64,000 nucleotides of DNA from Chitinivorax sp. PXF-14 (GCF_040812015.1 NZ_JBFNXJ010000004.1:62001-126000); one strand, 5' to 3'. Shown: positions 1 to 9,695, counted from the first letter of the stretch. Program-made: numbers and translations. Notes: a model not told the origin generated them from the letters alone.

Positions 1-1134
1 CTCGGCATGGACTTCCGTGGTGATCCGAGTTCGGCACTGCTTGAGGTGCTCGACCCTGAGCAGAATTCGTCGTTCGTCGATCACTACGTCGAGGTTGAAT
101 ACGACCTGTCGGACGTCATGTTCGTCGCGACGGCCAACTCGACCAATATCCCGGCCCCGCTGCTTGACCGCATGGAGCTGATTCGTCTCGCTGGCTACAC
201 AGAAGATGAAAAGGTCAATATCGCAGAGCGCTACCTGATCCCCAAGCAGATGAAGGCGAACGGGCTGCAGGACGGTGAGCTGACTGTTGCTGAATCGGCG
301 GTACGTGACATCGTGCGCTACTACACCCGCGAGGCGGGTGTGCGTAGCCTTGATCGCGAGATTGCCAAGATTGCGCGCAAAGTCGTGAAATCCTTGTTGC
401 TAAAGAAGGATAAGGCAGCCAAAGCCGTGTCGGTGACCTCCCGTAGCCTGGAAAAATACCTGGGTGTGCGCCGTTATACCTATGGCCTTGCAGAGCAGGC
501 CAATCAGGTGGGCCAGGTGACGGGCCTTGCATGGACCGAAGTCGGTGGCGAGTTGTTGACCATCGAAGCAGTCAGCTTACCGGGCAAGGGGAAGATGACG
601 ACCACGGGCAAACTGGGCGAGGTGATGCAGGAATCGATCCAGGCTGCGCTGTCGGTCGTGCGTAGTCGTGCGCGAAGCCTTGGCATCGACGAGGAGTTCT
701 ATCAGAAGAAGGATATCCACATCCACTTGCCTGAAGGAGCTACCCCCAAGGATGGTCCGAGCGCGGGTATTGCGATCAGCACCGCGATGGTCTCCGTACT
801 GACTGGGATACCAGTTCGTTGCGATGTTGCCATGACCGGCGAGATTACCTTGCGTGGCGAGGTGCTGCCGATCGGTGGGCTCAAGGAGAAATTGCTTGCG
901 GCACATCGCGGTGGTATCAAGGATGTGTTGATTCCTGAAGGCAACGTCAAAGATCTTGCTGATATTCCTGACAATATCAAACACAAACTGGCCATCCACC
1001 CGGTTAAATGGATCGATCAAGTGTTTGAGTTGGCGCTTGAACGTCGCCCCGTAGCATTGCCGGAGCATGATGACGGAATAAGTGCGCCGCCAGCAGCAGA
1101 AGAGTCCGCTACAGGCGCGGCTTTGAAGCACTAA
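1..1134 (+). CDS. lon: ATP-dependent protease Lon, C-terminal part (5' end outside the window)
   Basis: This is the C-terminal half of Lon, the cytoplasmic AAA+ serine protease that degrades misfolded and regulatory proteins. The reading frame is open from base 1, so the N-terminal substrate-binding domain and the Walker A motif are missing. What remains is the end of the AAA+ module ([18 protein letters not shown], then the sensor region ATANS and LLDRMELI) and the whole protease domain. The catalytic serine lies in PKDGPSAG (codon 760-762) and the catalytic lysine is the second Lys of GGLKEK (codon 889-891), at the usual 43-residue spacing. A short acidic/Ala-rich tail follows. lon followed by hupB is a common proteobacterial order. 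Identity is certain; only the truncation limits it. Confidence 0.97.
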   Translation, partial: LGMDFRGDPSSALLEVLDPEQNSSFVDHYVEVEYDLSDVMFVATANSTNIPAPLLDRMELIRLAGYTEDEKVNIAERYLIPKQMKANGLQDGELTVAESAVRDIVRYYTREAGVRSLDREIAKIARKVVKSLLLKKDKAAKAVSVTSRSLEKYLGVRRYTYGLAEQANQVGQVTGLAWTEVGGELLTIEAVSLPGKGKMTTTGKLGEVMQESIQAALSVVRSRARSLGIDEEFYQKKDIHIHLPEGATPKDGPSAGIAISTAMVSVLTGIPVRCDVAMTGEITLRGEVLPIGGLKEKLLAAHRGGIKDVLIPEGNVKDLADIPDNIKHKLAIHPVKWIDQVFELALERRPVALPEHDDGISAPPAAEESATGAALKH

Positions 1135-1151
1135 TCCGGCCGGCAATTTGC

Positions 1152-1181
1152 TTGACATTGCGATTTTGCCCTTGCTATAAC
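1152..1181 (+). promoter_or_regulatory. sigma-70 promoter for hupB
   Basis: TTGACA (1152-1157) is followed by CTATAAC, whose TATAAC hexamer (1176-1181) lies 18 bases downstream. It sits between the lon stop and the hupB start, so hupB can be transcribed independently of lon. Confidence 0.7.
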
Positions 1182-1234
1182 AGCCCTGTAGGACGTTTGT
1201 GTTAAACCAATAACTGAGTGGAAAGGGGACGTTC

Positions 1235-1519
1235 GTGAACAAATCCGAATTGATCGATGCGATCGCCGGGCACGCCGAGATTTCCAAGGCTGCTGCTGGC
1301 CGTGCATTGGACGGCGCGATCGAAGCAGTCAAGGATGCACTAAAGAAGGGTGACATGGTAACGTTGGTTGGTTTCGGCACGTTCTACGTGGGTGAGCGTT
1401 CCGCTCGCAATGGCCGTAACCCGCGCACGGGCAAGACGATCAAGATCGCCGCTGCCCGCCTGCCGAAGTTCCGCGCTGGCAAATCGCTGAAAGAGTCGGT
1501 GCAGCCACAGAAGAAGTAA
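1235..1519 (+). CDS. hupB: DNA-binding protein HU-beta
   Basis: A 94-residue HU-family nucleoid protein; dimers bend and compact DNA without sequence specificity. The N-terminal helices ([20 protein letters not shown]) and the beta-arm region with GFGTF and the [10 protein letters not shown] tip are all typical, and length matches the family. The start is GTG at 1235, supported by a strong ribosome site (GAAAGGGGA, 1221-1229) and by the conserved HU N-terminus immediately after it. It has its own sigma-70 promoter. The Pro of the NPRTG tip that intercalates into DNA is present. IHF is the alternative family, but the closely matching HU-beta sequence and the position next to lon favour HupB. 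Confidence 0.97.
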   Translation: MNKSELIDAIAGHAEISKAAAGRALDGAIEAVKDALKKGDMVTLVGFGTFYVGERSARNGRNPRTGKTIKIAAARLPKFRAGKSLKESVQPQKK

Positions 1520-1540
1520 GCTGCAAAAAAATAAAAATAC

Positions 1541-1569
1541 TTGCCACTTTAGAAAAGTATATGTATAGT
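1541..1569 (+). promoter_or_regulatory. sigma-70 promoter for the tRNA pair
   Basis: TTGCCA (1541-1546) and TATAGT (1564-1569) are separated by exactly 17 bases and lie 46 bases before tRNA-Val. This would transcribe both tRNAs as one precursor ending at the terminator at 1784-1812. Confidence 0.7.
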
Positions 1570-1614
1570 GCCGGTCTCCGTTGCACAAGACGCAAGTCAG
1601 CGCGCAGCGAGATC

Positions 1615-1690
1615 GGGCGCTTAGCTCAGTTGGTAGAGCGTCTGCCTTACAAGCAGAATGTCGGCGGTTCGACTCCGTCAGCGCCCACCA
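1615..1690 (+). tRNA. tRNA-Val (anticodon TAC)
   Basis: A 76-base cloverleaf. The acceptor stem GGGCGCT pairs with AGCGCCC, the D-loop has the TTAGCTCAGTTGGTAGAGC pattern, the anticodon loop CTTACAA places TAC at 1648-1650, and the T-arm has GGTTCGACTCC. The CCA end is encoded (1688-1690). It reads GUN valine codons, chiefly GUA. Confidence 0.97.
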
Positions 1691-1700
1691 GATCAAATTT

Positions 1701-1777
1701 GGAGCGGTAGTTCAGTTGGTTAGAATACCGGCCTGTCACGCCGGGGGTCGCGGGTTCGAGTCCCGTCCGCTCCGCCA
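1701..1777 (+). tRNA. tRNA-Asp (anticodon GTC)
   Basis: A 77-base cloverleaf ten bases after tRNA-Val. The acceptor stem GGAGCGG pairs with CCGCTCC, the anticodon loop CTGTCAC places GTC at 1735-1737, the T-loop is GGTTCGAGTCC and CCA is encoded. It is co-transcribed with tRNA-Val. Confidence 0.97.
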
Positions 1778-1783
1778 AATTGC

Positions 1784-1812
1784 AAAAGGGTGAACTTAGG
1801 TTCACCCTTTTT
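1784..1812 (+). terminator. Rho-independent terminator after the tRNAs
   Basis: A perfect 12-bp stem (AAAAGGGTGAAC, 1784-1795, with its complement at 1800-1811) closes a TTAG loop. The T-run overlaps the 3' arm. It ends the tRNA transcript. Confidence 0.9.
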
Positions 1813-1846
1813 GTTTTCTGTTTTACCCAATCATTATTCGAAATGC

Positions 1847-1874
1847 TTGCCGCCGGCCGTTTTATGGCTAGAAT
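1847..1874 (+). promoter_or_regulatory. Candidate sigma-70 promoter for ppiD
   Basis: TTGCCG (1847-1852) and TAGAAT (1869-1874) are separated by 16 bases, downstream of the tRNA terminator and 54 bases before the ppiD start. A plausible match, not proven. Confidence 0.5.
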
Positions 1875-1928
1875 GACGCGCTGGCCCTTGTATTTATCAC
1901 AACAGAATTAGTCTGGTTTCGAATTCAC

Positions 1929-3755
1929 ATGTTTGCATTTGCCGAGAAGTACAAAACGCCCTTGCAGGTCATGCTTGGCGTGATTGCCCTGTCATTTGTA
2001 GGGTTGGGTGTGGGGAGTTACAACGTATCGGAAGATCCGAACGTTGTGGCTGAGGTAGGCGGCCAGAAGGTTTCCCGCCAGGAGCTCGCCGGCATGATGC
2101 AGAACCTGCCTTCGACGCCAGAGGCCCGGGCCGAGGCGCTCAAGACGCTGATCAGCCAGCGCCTGCAGATTGTCCATGCCCAGAAGGAGGGAATGGCGAT
2201 TTCTGATGCAGAGTTGGCGCATTTCCTGGCATCCCAGCCCGCACTCCAGGAAAATGGCCAGTTCAGCAAGGCGCGCTATGAGCAGCTGCTCAAGGCCCAA
2301 GGCATGTCCGCCGAGGCTTTGGAGGCCAAGGTGCGACATGACCTGTTGACACGACAGCTCGTCGGTAGCTTGCTCGATAGTGCATTCGTATCCCAAACCG
2401 CTGCGGCCAAGGTTGCGGCATTGCTTGGCGAGCAGCGCGAAGTGCTGGCTGCAACCATTGCGCCGGCGCAGTTCCGGGAGAAGGTCAAACTAGGAGCGGA
2501 TGCAGCCAAGCAGTATTACGATGCCCATCTTGCCGAGTTCAAGCAGCCGGAGCAGGTTCGGGTCAAGTATGTGGTGCTGTCGCAGCAGGCGATTGCGGAT
2601 CAACAGGTCGTCTCGGAAGACGAACTCCACAAGTATTTTGATGAACATAAGGCAAATCTCGGCGGGGAGGAGCGCAAGGTTGCTCATATTCTGCTGTCCG
2701 TTGCCGCAGATGCACCTGCCGCCGAGAAGGAAAAGGTCAAGGCAAAGGCTGAGGCCCTGTTGAAAGAAGTCCAGGCCACGCCCGGCAAATTTGCGGAGCT
2801 GGCTCGGCAGCAGTCGCAGGATCCTGGTTCTGCCGCAAAGGGTGGGGATCTCGGCTACTACGCAAAGGGTGGTGGTTTCGTCAAGCCGTTTGAGGATGCC
2901 GTGTTTGCAATGAACAAGGGCGAGATCAAGGGGCTGGTCGAGACCCAGTTTGGCTACCACATCCTCAAGCTCGAGGACGTCAAGACCAAAGGGTTTGACG
3001 ACGTCAGGCCGCAGATCGAGGCCTTGCTGAAGGGCCAAAAGGCATCGCAACAGTTCCAGGGAGTTGCCGACAAATTCAATGATGTACTGTATAACCAGCC
3101 GGATAGCTTGGAGGCTGCTGCCGGTCAATTCAAGCTTGAAGTCAAGGAGAGTGGCTGGTTGGCCCGTGGCCAGGCCGCCGAGCCAGAGTTGAATAATCCC
3201 AAGGTGTTCGACGCTGTCTTCACTGATGATGTGGTGAAGAAAAAGCACAACAGCGAGGCCGTGGAGATTGCGCCGGGCAAGCTGCTGGCAGCCCACGTCC
3301 TGGACTATCGGGCGGCCGGGCAGCGTCCGCTGGCCGAGGTGCAGGATCAGATCATCGCCAAGCTGGCTGCAGCGCAGGCGCAGGAACTGGCCATCGCCGA
3401 TGGCAAGGCCAAGCTAGCTGATCTGGTGGCTGGTAAACCCGTCGAACTCGCCTGGGGCGGGGCGCAGACCTTGTCCCGCCAAGCGGCCGGCACGGTCGAT
3501 CCCGCCGTGTTGCGCGACATCTTCAAGGCGGATGGGGCCAAGCTGCCGATGTATGCTGGCGGGGCGATCGCCAACGGTTTTGTTATCTACAAGATTACCA
3601 AGGCTGTGCCGGTGGATGGTTCGGTAGACAAGTTGAAGCCGATTGCGGCCGGTCTGGCGGGCCTGGATGCCAAGGCACAAGGGCTGGCTTACCTGAAGGG
3701 GTTGGAGAGCCGTTACAAGGTTGAAATTCGAAAGGGTGCGCTGGAACGCGAATAA
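1929..3755 (+). CDS. ppiD: Membrane-anchored periplasmic chaperone / peptidyl-prolyl isomerase PpiD
   Basis: A 608-residue SurA/PpiD-family folding factor. The N-terminus is a signal anchor (cytoplasmic stub to about residue 11, membrane helix about 12-30), followed by a SurA_N-like chaperone domain (about 35-165). A single parvulin (PpiC) domain lies at about 249-352, recognisable by VAHILL, DPGSAAKGGDLGYY and FGYHILKLED. The rest is a second chaperone-like region. PpiD works at the Sec translocon exit, helping newly secreted outer-membrane proteins fold. Length is close to the usual 620. ATG at 1929 is chosen because it starts the anchor helix. The gene stands alone, with its own candidate promoter and a strong terminator. 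Confidence 0.93.
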   Translation: MFAFAEKYKTPLQVMLGVIALSFVGLGVGSYNVSEDPNVVAEVGGQKVSRQELAGMMQNLPSTPEARAEALKTLISQRLQIVHAQKEGMAISDAELAHFLASQPALQENGQFSKARYEQLLKAQGMSAEALEAKVRHDLLTRQLVGSLLDSAFVSQTAAAKVAALLGEQREVLAATIAPAQFREKVKLGADAAKQYYDAHLAEFKQPEQVRVKYVVLSQQAIADQQVVSEDELHKYFDEHKANLGGEERKVAHILLSVAADAPAAEKEKVKAKAEALLKEVQATPGKFAELARQQSQDPGSAAKGGDLGYYAKGGGFVKPFEDAVFAMNKGEIKGLVETQFGYHILKLEDVKTKGFDDVRPQIEALLKGQKASQQFQGVADKFNDVLYNQPDSLEAAAGQFKLEVKESGWLARGQAAEPELNNPKVFDAVFTDDVVKKKHNSEAVEIAPGKLLAAHVLDYRAAGQRPLAEVQDQIIAKLAAAQAQELAIADGKAKLADLVAGKPVELAWGGAQTLSRQAAGTVDPAVLRDIFKADGAKLPMYAGGAIANGFVIYKITKAVPVDGSVDKLKPIAAGLAGLDAKAQGLAYLKGLESRYKVEIRKGALERE

Positions 3756-3776
3756 GCGTTACGGCATCTCGCTTGC

Positions 3777-3812
3777 AAAAACAAAGCCCGCTTGATGCGG
3801 GCTTTGTTTTTG
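3777..3812 (+). terminator. Rho-independent terminator of ppiD
   Basis: A 15-bp perfect stem (3777-3791 with 3797-3811) closes a TTGAT loop, and its 3' arm ends in five T. The arms are A-rich on one side and T-rich on the other, so it may work in both directions and also end the oppositely oriented deaD transcript. Confidence 0.9.
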
Positions 3813-4061
3813 GGCTGTATCCACACTGCCGGTTACGACTGGCCTGCGGGGGCCTGTGGGCCGGGAGGGATTTCTACTCAATTATGAATTGCTTCTCTAA
3901 AGCCGCTACAGGCATAGATCATCTATCCAACTATGACAAAAGTACCGGTGGAATTACCGTCATTTCGAGCGGGGGCTTGTTTATGCTCCTCGACACCGTT
4001 TTGGCGGGGTGAGCTTCGCTCCTGTCCATTGTGTTGTCTTTCATCGCGCATCTTGGGGCGT
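3813..4061. other. Convergent intergenic stretch, no gene seen
   Basis: Together with the terminator this makes about 300 bases between the ppiD and deaD stop codons. Short frames here show no recognisable protein, and I see no promoter or RNA structure beyond the ppiD terminator. Confidence 0.5.
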
Positions 4062-6392
4062 TCATGACGGTTTGAGGCCTTTGCGATGCGATTTTGGCTT
4101 TGCCTTTGCCGCATCCTCCTGACGAGCCTTGGCGCCGACTTTGGTGTCGAATGGGGGCTTGCCCTCGGACTTCTTTTCGCCCTTCCGCTTGTCGTCTTTT
4201 GTGGGGGCCGACACTGAGATCTTCTTGCTCGGGTAGTCCGCCTCTTCGAGCGGGCGCCCGGATAGGTGACTGATGCGAAGCTGTTGCCCGGATACCGACA
4301 CGATCTTCAGTTTTTCGAACACCTCTTTCGGCATGCCTTCCGGTAATTCGAGCACGCTGTAGTTCTCATGAATGTCGATACGGCCGATGTATTTGGGGGC
4401 AAGGCCCGCTTCGTCGGCGATTGCACCGGCGATATTGGCCGGCTTCACGCCATGTTCATGACCTACCTCGATGCGGTACGTCTGCATGTTGACCGCGCCG
4501 TGGCGGGTTTTACGCTCGTTCTTCTGTGCTGCTGGCTTTTCAGCTTCCCCATGGCGTTCAGCGTGAGCTTTGCTATGCAATTTGTCACCGCGCAAACCGC
4601 CACTTTCGGATGCTGGTGAGGCCAATTTCTTGTTTGCGCGCTTGACCGCCGTCGGCGATTCGCCATCGCGACTGATGCGCAACTGCTGGCCGGCTACCCA
4701 GACCGTTTTGAGACGACTGAGGAGATCATCCGGCAGGCTGTCCGGCAAATCCAATGTGCTGTAGTCATCGTAGATTTCAATGCGGCCGATGTACTTGGAG
4801 TCCAGCGCCGCTTCGTTGGCAATGGCGCCAACAATGTTGCCCGGTTTGACGCCATGCACATGGCCAACTTCGATGCGGAAGGTTTGCATACCGGCCTCAG
4901 GCGTGCGGTCCACTCGCTGTTTTCTCGGGAACGCGGGTTGCTCGGTCATCTCCCGGTGTCTGTGGCGTTCCGGTTTGCCCTGGCGGTCATTGCGCACAAC
5001 GCGGTCCGTCGGCTCTCGGAAACCTGCTTTGTCGTCCAACCCGATGCCTTTGGCCTGAGGTTCGCGCCTGTTCCTGTCGAGCAGCAGCGGTATGTCGCCA
5101 CGCGCGAGTTTAGCCAGCGCAGCGGCGATCTCGATGGCAGGAACATTCTGTTCGCGCTCATAGTCTTCAATCAGCAACTGGAATTCCTCCAGCCCACCGG
5201 CTGCCAGCGTGTCGCTGATCTGGTCCTTGAATTTGGCGATGCGCACATCGTTCACTGCCTGGATGGTTGGCAGTTCCAGCGGTGCCACCGGCTGGCGCGT
5301 CGCGCGCTCAATGACCTTGAGCAGATTTCGCTCGCGTGGCGCAATGAATAGGATCGCCTCGCCGCTGCGCCCGGCACGCCCGGTCCGGCCGATACGATGG
5401 GTATAGCTCTCCGGGTCATGTGGCACGTCGTAGTTGATCACGTGGCTGATGCGTTCCACATCCAGCCCGCGCGCAGCGACATCCGTTGCCACCAGGATGT
5501 CGATCTTGCCGTCTTTCAGCTGTTGAATGGTGCGTTCCCGCTGCGGCTGCGCCATGTCGCCATTGATCGCGGCCGCCGAGAAGCCACGCGCCTGCAGCTT
5601 GGTCGCCAGCTCTTCCGTCCCCAACTTGGTCCGCGCAAAAATGATCATGCCGTCGAACGGCTCGGCTTCCAGGATGCGCGTCAGCGCATCGAGCTTGTGC
5701 ATGCCACTGACCAGCCAGTAGCGCTGGCGGATGTTGTCCGCCGTGCCGGTCTTGGCGGCGATGGTGACTTCGGCGGGATTGTGTAGATAGGTTTGTGCGA
5801 TGCGGCGGATCACGCTTGGCATCGTCGCTGAGAACAATGCGATCTGGCGCGATTCTGGCGTGCTTTGCAGAATGGTTTCAACGTCATCGATGAATCCCAT
5901 GCGCAGCATTTCGTCCGCTTCGTCGAGCACCATCGTCTTGAGCTGCGAGAGATTCAGTGAGTTCTTTTCGATGTGGTCGATCACACGTCCAGGTGTACCG
6001 ACGACCACATGCACGCCGCGCCGCAACGCCGCCAATTGCGGACCGTAACTCTGGCCGCCATAAATCGGCAGTACATGAAAACCGGGGATATACGCGGCGT
6101 ACCGCTGGAACGCCTCGGCCACCTGGATCGCCAGCTCGCGCGTCGGCGCCAACACGAGGGCCTGCGGCGCCCCTGGCTTGATATCGATACCTGCAAGTAT
6201 GGGTAGGGCAAAGGCCGCCGTCTTGCCGGTGCCGGTCTGCGCCTGGCCAAGCACATCGCGTCCCGCTAGCAACAGCGGAATCGCTGCGGCCTGGATTGGT
6301 GATGGGGACTCGTAGCCAAGGTCTTGCAACACGCGAAGCAAGGGCGGGTTTAGCTGAAGGTCGGCAAACAGCGGAAAGGACGTATCGGACAT
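4062..6392 (-). CDS. deaD: DEAD-box ATP-dependent RNA helicase DeaD/CsdA with two C-terminal RNA-binding domains
   Basis: A 776-residue cytoplasmic RNA helicase of the DeaD/CsdA class, which unwinds RNA in cold adaptation, ribosome assembly and mRNA turnover. In order it has the Q motif (GYESPSPIQ), Walker A AQTGTGKT (51-58), the PTREL motif, DEAD in LDEADEML, SAT in LFSATMP, and the HRIGRTGRAGR motif. After the core come two copies of the DbpA-type RNA-binding fold (about 502-576 and 636-710) joined by a basic linker, then a Lys/Arg-rich tail. The family normally has one such domain. ATG at 6392 is preferred over the upstream GTG at 6404 because GAGA lies at ribosome-site distance. It is transcribed divergently from rhlE. 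Confidence 0.93.
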   Translation of the reverse strand: MSDTSFPLFADLQLNPPLLRVLQDLGYESPSPIQAAAIPLLLAGRDVLGQAQTGTGKTAAFALPILAGIDIKPGAPQALVLAPTRELAIQVAEAFQRYAAYIPGFHVLPIYGGQSYGPQLAALRRGVHVVVGTPGRVIDHIEKNSLNLSQLKTMVLDEADEMLRMGFIDDVETILQSTPESRQIALFSATMPSVIRRIAQTYLHNPAEVTIAAKTGTADNIRQRYWLVSGMHKLDALTRILEAEPFDGMIIFARTKLGTEELATKLQARGFSAAAINGDMAQPQRERTIQQLKDGKIDILVATDVAARGLDVERISHVINYDVPHDPESYTHRIGRTGRAGRSGEAILFIAPRERNLLKVIERATRQPVAPLELPTIQAVNDVRIAKFKDQISDTLAAGGLEEFQLLIEDYEREQNVPAIEIAAALAKLARGDIPLLLDRNRREPQAKGIGLDDKAGFREPTDRVVRNDRQGKPERHRHREMTEQPAFPRKQRVDRTPEAGMQTFRIEVGHVHGVKPGNIVGAIANEAALDSKYIGRIEIYDDYSTLDLPDSLPDDLLSRLKTVWVAGQQLRISRDGESPTAVKRANKKLASPASESGGLRGDKLHSKAHAERHGEAEKPAAQKNERKTRHGAVNMQTYRIEVGHEHGVKPANIAGAIADEAGLAPKYIGRIDIHENYSVLELPEGMPKEVFEKLKIVSVSGQQLRISHLSGRPLEEADYPSKKISVSAPTKDDKRKGEKKSEGKPPFDTKVGAKARQEDAAKAKPKSHRKGLKPS

Positions 6393-6628
6393 GGCGTTTC
6401 TCACAAAGATCTTCGGATCCTGTCTGGTGAAGGCGACAGAACAAGTGATGTAGTCTACGCCGTTACGACCTGGAAGAAATCTTGATTGCCGTTCAGCAGT
6501 GCGTGAGCCTGCTTGAGCACGGAGGATATCCGCCGTCGTCGACGATGCAAGGAACCGGCGATCAAGTTGCAGTTCTCCTGTGCGTAAACGGATACACTCT
6601 GACTCTCTTCCTGATTTTTTGCACCCTC

Positions 6629-7846
6629 ATGACGTTCTCCTCTCTTGGTCTGATTGACCCCATATTGCAGGCGCTCGACGAACTCGAGTACAAAACCCCG
6701 ACGCCAGTACAGATGCAGGCGATTCCCGCCGTCCTCGCCGGACGCGACCTGATGGCGGCAGCACAAACCGGAACCGGTAAGACGGCGGGCTTTGCGTTGC
6801 CATTGCTGCAACGCCTGATGACGGAAGGCTCGCCGGTGGGCAGCAATCGCGTACGTGCACTTGTGCTGGTGCCGACACGGGAGCTGGCAGAGCAGATGCA
6901 TGCAAGTTTTCGTGGATACGGCCGGCATCTACCTTTGAGAGCCCACGTGGCCTACGGTGGCGTCAGCATCAATCCGCAGATGATGAAGCTGCGCAAAGGC
7001 CTCGATATCCTGATTGCCACGCCCGGTCGCCTGCTCGATTTATTTGGGAAGAACGCGGTCAAGTTCACGCAATTGCAGACTATCGTTCTTGATGAAGCCG
7101 ATCGGATGCTCGACCTTGGATTTTCGCACGAGCTGGACGCCTTGATCGCCGCGTTTCCGAAGCACCGGCAGACACTACTTTTTTCCGCGACGTACTCGGA
7201 CCCAATCCGCACGCTGGCGGTGTCGCTGCTCCGCGATCCCCTGACCATTGACGTCAGCCCGCGCAACAGCACAGTAGAAGGCATTAAGCATTGGCTCATT
7301 CCGGTCGACAAGAAACGCAAGTCCGAACTGTTTAGCTATCTGCTGCGGAAAAACGCCTGGGGCCAGGTACTGGTGTTTGTGAAGACTCGCCAGGGCGTGG
7401 AGCAATTGGTGGATACCCTGCGCGCGCAGGGTATCCGTGCCGACTCGATCCATGGCGACAAGCCTCAATCCGCCAGGCTACTTGCGCTCGAGCGGTTCAA
7501 GTCAGCCGAGGTGCAAGTCTTGATCGCGACCGATGTGGCCGCGCGCGGACTGGATATTGAGGATCTGCCACTCGTGGTCAACGTCGACCTGCCGATCGTT
7601 GCCGAAGATTACATTCACCGAACCGGCCGTACCGGTCGCGCTGGCGCAACCGGCGAAGCAATCTCACTGGTGTGTGCCGACGAGGTGCGGCAGTTATCGG
7701 CAATCGAAGTATTGATGCACCAGACACTGACGCGCATCGACGAGCAAGGCTTTGAGCCGGAGCATCGTGTGCCGCTGACTGATGCGCTCGGACAGGTACT
7801 GAAAAAACCGAAGAAACTCAAGAAACCCAGGTCTGGCAAACCCTGA
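6629..7846 (+). CDS. rhlE: DEAD-box ATP-dependent RNA helicase RhlE
   Basis: A 405-residue helicase with the compact RhlE layout. The N-terminus TFSSLGLIDPILQAL is typical of the family, followed by the Q motif (TPTPVQMQAIP), AQTGTGKT, PTREL, DEAD in VLDEADRMLDLGF, LFSATYS and HRTGRTGRAG. A short Lys-rich tail (KKPKKLKKP) probably helps hold RNA. The open frame extends upstream to about 6482, but that extension resembles no RhlE N-terminus, so ATG 6629 is used; no clear ribosome site precedes it, so the exact start is uncertain. The roughly 235 bases between it and deaD must hold both promoters and 5' leaders. Role inferred: RNA remodelling during ribosome assembly or cold growth. Confidence 0.9.
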   Translation: MTFSSLGLIDPILQALDELEYKTPTPVQMQAIPAVLAGRDLMAAAQTGTGKTAGFALPLLQRLMTEGSPVGSNRVRALVLVPTRELAEQMHASFRGYGRHLPLRAHVAYGGVSINPQMMKLRKGLDILIATPGRLLDLFGKNAVKFTQLQTIVLDEADRMLDLGFSHELDALIAAFPKHRQTLLFSATYSDPIRTLAVSLLRDPLTIDVSPRNSTVEGIKHWLIPVDKKRKSELFSYLLRKNAWGQVLVFVKTRQGVEQLVDTLRAQGIRADSIHGDKPQSARLLALERFKSAEVQVLIATDVAARGLDIEDLPLVVNVDLPIVAEDYIHRTGRTGRAGATGEAISLVCADEVRQLSAIEVLMHQTLTRIDEQGFEPEHRVPLTDALGQVLKKPKKLKKPRSGKP

Positions 7847-8040
7847 TCTACTTGGCGATTTTTAGGTGGCGGGCTATTAATTCTAAGGTATTGATTGTTT
7901 TTAATAAATATTAAGTTCTTGCCGACACCTGTTGCCTAATCGATCGGCGGTAAATCATTGGTTATCGGGTTTGCTTGGCAAGTAAACCGACCGATCTGCC
8001 GTCCACAAAATTCGCTTGTTAGCGATAGTTGTCGATAGCA

Positions 8041-8075
8041 GGAAAAAGTAAACCCCAGTAGAAACTGGGGTTTAC
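8041..8075 (-). terminator. Rho-independent terminator of guaA
   Basis: A perfect 12-bp stem (8048-8059 with 8064-8075) closes an AGAA loop. Read on the minus strand it is followed directly by CTTTTTCC, so it ends the leftward guaA transcript. Confidence 0.88.
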
Positions 8076-8120
8076 ATGGGCTATCTAGATAGATGCCGAT
8101 AGTGCGGGGCAAGTGTTAAA

Positions 8121-9695
8121 TCACTCCCACTCAATCGTCGCTGGCGGCTTGCCGGAGACGTCGTACACCACGCGATTGATGCCGCGTACTTCGTTGATGA
8201 TGCGGTTGGATACGCGCCCAAGCAGGTCGTAAGGCAGTTCCGCCCAGTGGGCGGTCATGAAGTCACTGGTGACCACCGCGCGTAGTGCCGTTACATAGTC
8301 ATAGGTGCGCCCGTCGCCCATCACGCCAACGGACTTAACCGGCAGGAACACGGCAAATGCTTGGCTGGTCTTGTCATACCAGCTCAGGCCGTCCGCATCC
8401 TTGGTATTGCGCAATTCCTCGATGAAGATGGCGTCTGCGCGGCGCAGCAGGTCGGCGTACTCGCGTTTGACTTCGCCGAGGATGCGTACGCCCAGACCAG
8501 GGCCGGGGAAGGGGTGGCGGTATACCATCTCGTGCGGCAAGCCCAGGGCAATGCCGAGCTGGCGGACTTCATCCTTGAACAGCTCGCGCAGGGGTTCGAG
8601 CAGCTTCAGATTCAGGGTTTCCGGCAGGCCTCCGACATTGTGGTGGCTCTTGATCGTGTGTGCTTTCTTGGTCTTGGCGCCAGCCGATTCGATCACGTCC
8701 GGGTAGATGGTACCTTGTGCGAGCCACTTTGCGTTTGGCAGCTTCTTGGCTTCGCGCTGGAAGACTTCGACGAATTCGCGGCCGATGATCTTGCGTTTGG
8801 CTTCGGGGTCGGTGACGCCCTCCAGGTGCTTCATGAACTCTGCGCTGGCATCGACATTGATGACCTTGACGCCGAGATTGCGGGCGAACATGTCCATCAC
8901 CATGTCGCCCTCGTTCAGGCGCAGCAGGCCGTGGTCGACAAAGACGCAGGTCAGCTGGCTGCCGATAGCCTTGTGAATCAGTGCCGCAGCCACCGAGCTG
9001 TCGACGCCGCCGGACAGGCCGAGAATGACCTCTTCGCTGCCGACTTGCTGGCGAATCTTGCAGACCGCTTCGTCGATGTAGTTCGGCATGGTCCAGCTTG
9101 GTTTTGCGTCGCACACATGCAGCACGAAGCGATGCAGGATTTCTGCGCCGCGCTTGGTGTGGGTGACTTCCGGGTGGAACTGGACGCCATAGATATGGCG
9201 GTTTTCGTCTGCCATGCCGGCGATAGGGCAGGAGGGGGTTTCGGCGATCTGCTTGAAGCCCGGCGGCAGTTCGGTGACCTTGTCGCCATGGCTCATCCAG
9301 ACGTCGAGCAGGCCGTGCCCCGCGTCGTTGGCGCGGTCCTGCAGGCCTTCCAGTAGCTTGGAGTGGCCGCGGGCGCGGATCTCGGCGTAGCCGAACTCGC
9401 GCTTGTCTCCTCCCTCGACCTTGCCACCGAGCACTTGGGCGGTCCATTGCATGCCGTAGCAAATGCCCAGTACCGGGATGCCGAGCTCGAACAGCTTCGG
9501 GTCGGCTTGATAGTCGCTCTCATAGACCGAGTTCGGGCCGCCGGAGAGGATGATCCCCTTGGGCTGGAAGGCGCGAATCTCGTCGATGCTCATGTCGAAC
9601 GGATGCAGTTCGCAATAGACATGGGCCTCGCGTACGCGGCGAGCGATGAGTTGGGTGACCTGGGAGCCAAAGTCGAGGATGAGGATTTTGTCCAT
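8121..9695 (-). CDS. guaA: GMP synthase (glutamine-hydrolysing)
   Basis: A 524-residue enzyme that converts XMP, ATP and glutamine to GMP, the last step of guanine nucleotide synthesis. The N-terminal class I glutamine amidotransferase domain has the nucleophile Cys79 in GICYGMQ and the His-Glu pair in FHPEVTHT. The ATP-pyrophosphatase domain carries the PP-loop [11 protein letters not shown] (about 228). The C-terminal dimerisation domain ends in PPATIEWE, the standard GuaA C-terminus. Length equals that of the E. coli enzyme. It stands apart from guaB here, lies just downstream of smpB on the same strand, and ends at a clear terminator. Confidence 0.98.
   Translation of the reverse strand: MDKILILDFGSQVTQLIARRVREAHVYCELHPFDMSIDEIRAFQPKGIILSGGPNSVYESDYQADPKLFELGIPVLGICYGMQWTAQVLGGKVEGGDKREFGYAEIRARGHSKLLEGLQDRANDAGHGLLDVWMSHGDKVTELPPGFKQIAETPSCPIAGMADENRHIYGVQFHPEVTHTKRGAEILHRFVLHVCDAKPSWTMPNYIDEAVCKIRQQVGSEEVILGLSGGVDSSVAAALIHKAIGSQLTCVFVDHGLLRLNEGDMVMDMFARNLGVKVINVDASAEFMKHLEGVTDPEAKRKIIGREFVEVFQREAKKLPNAKWLAQGTIYPDVIESAGAKTKKAHTIKSHHNVGGLPETLNLKLLEPLRELFKDEVRQLGIALGLPHEMVYRHPFPGPGLGVRILGEVKREYADLLRRADAIFIEELRNTKDADGLSWYDKTSQAFAVFLPVKSVGVMGDGRTYDYVTALRAVVTSDFMTAHWAELPYDLLGRVSNRIINEVRGINRVVYDVSGKPPATIEWE

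Noticed and set aside
577-1380. A 267-codon antisense frame across lon and hupB
   Set aside because: It is a shadow of two well-identified genes in a GC-rich sequence.
6482-6628. Upstream extension of the rhlE frame (49 codons)
   Set aside because: The extension does not look like any RhlE N-terminus, and the family start MTFSSLGL lies at 6629.
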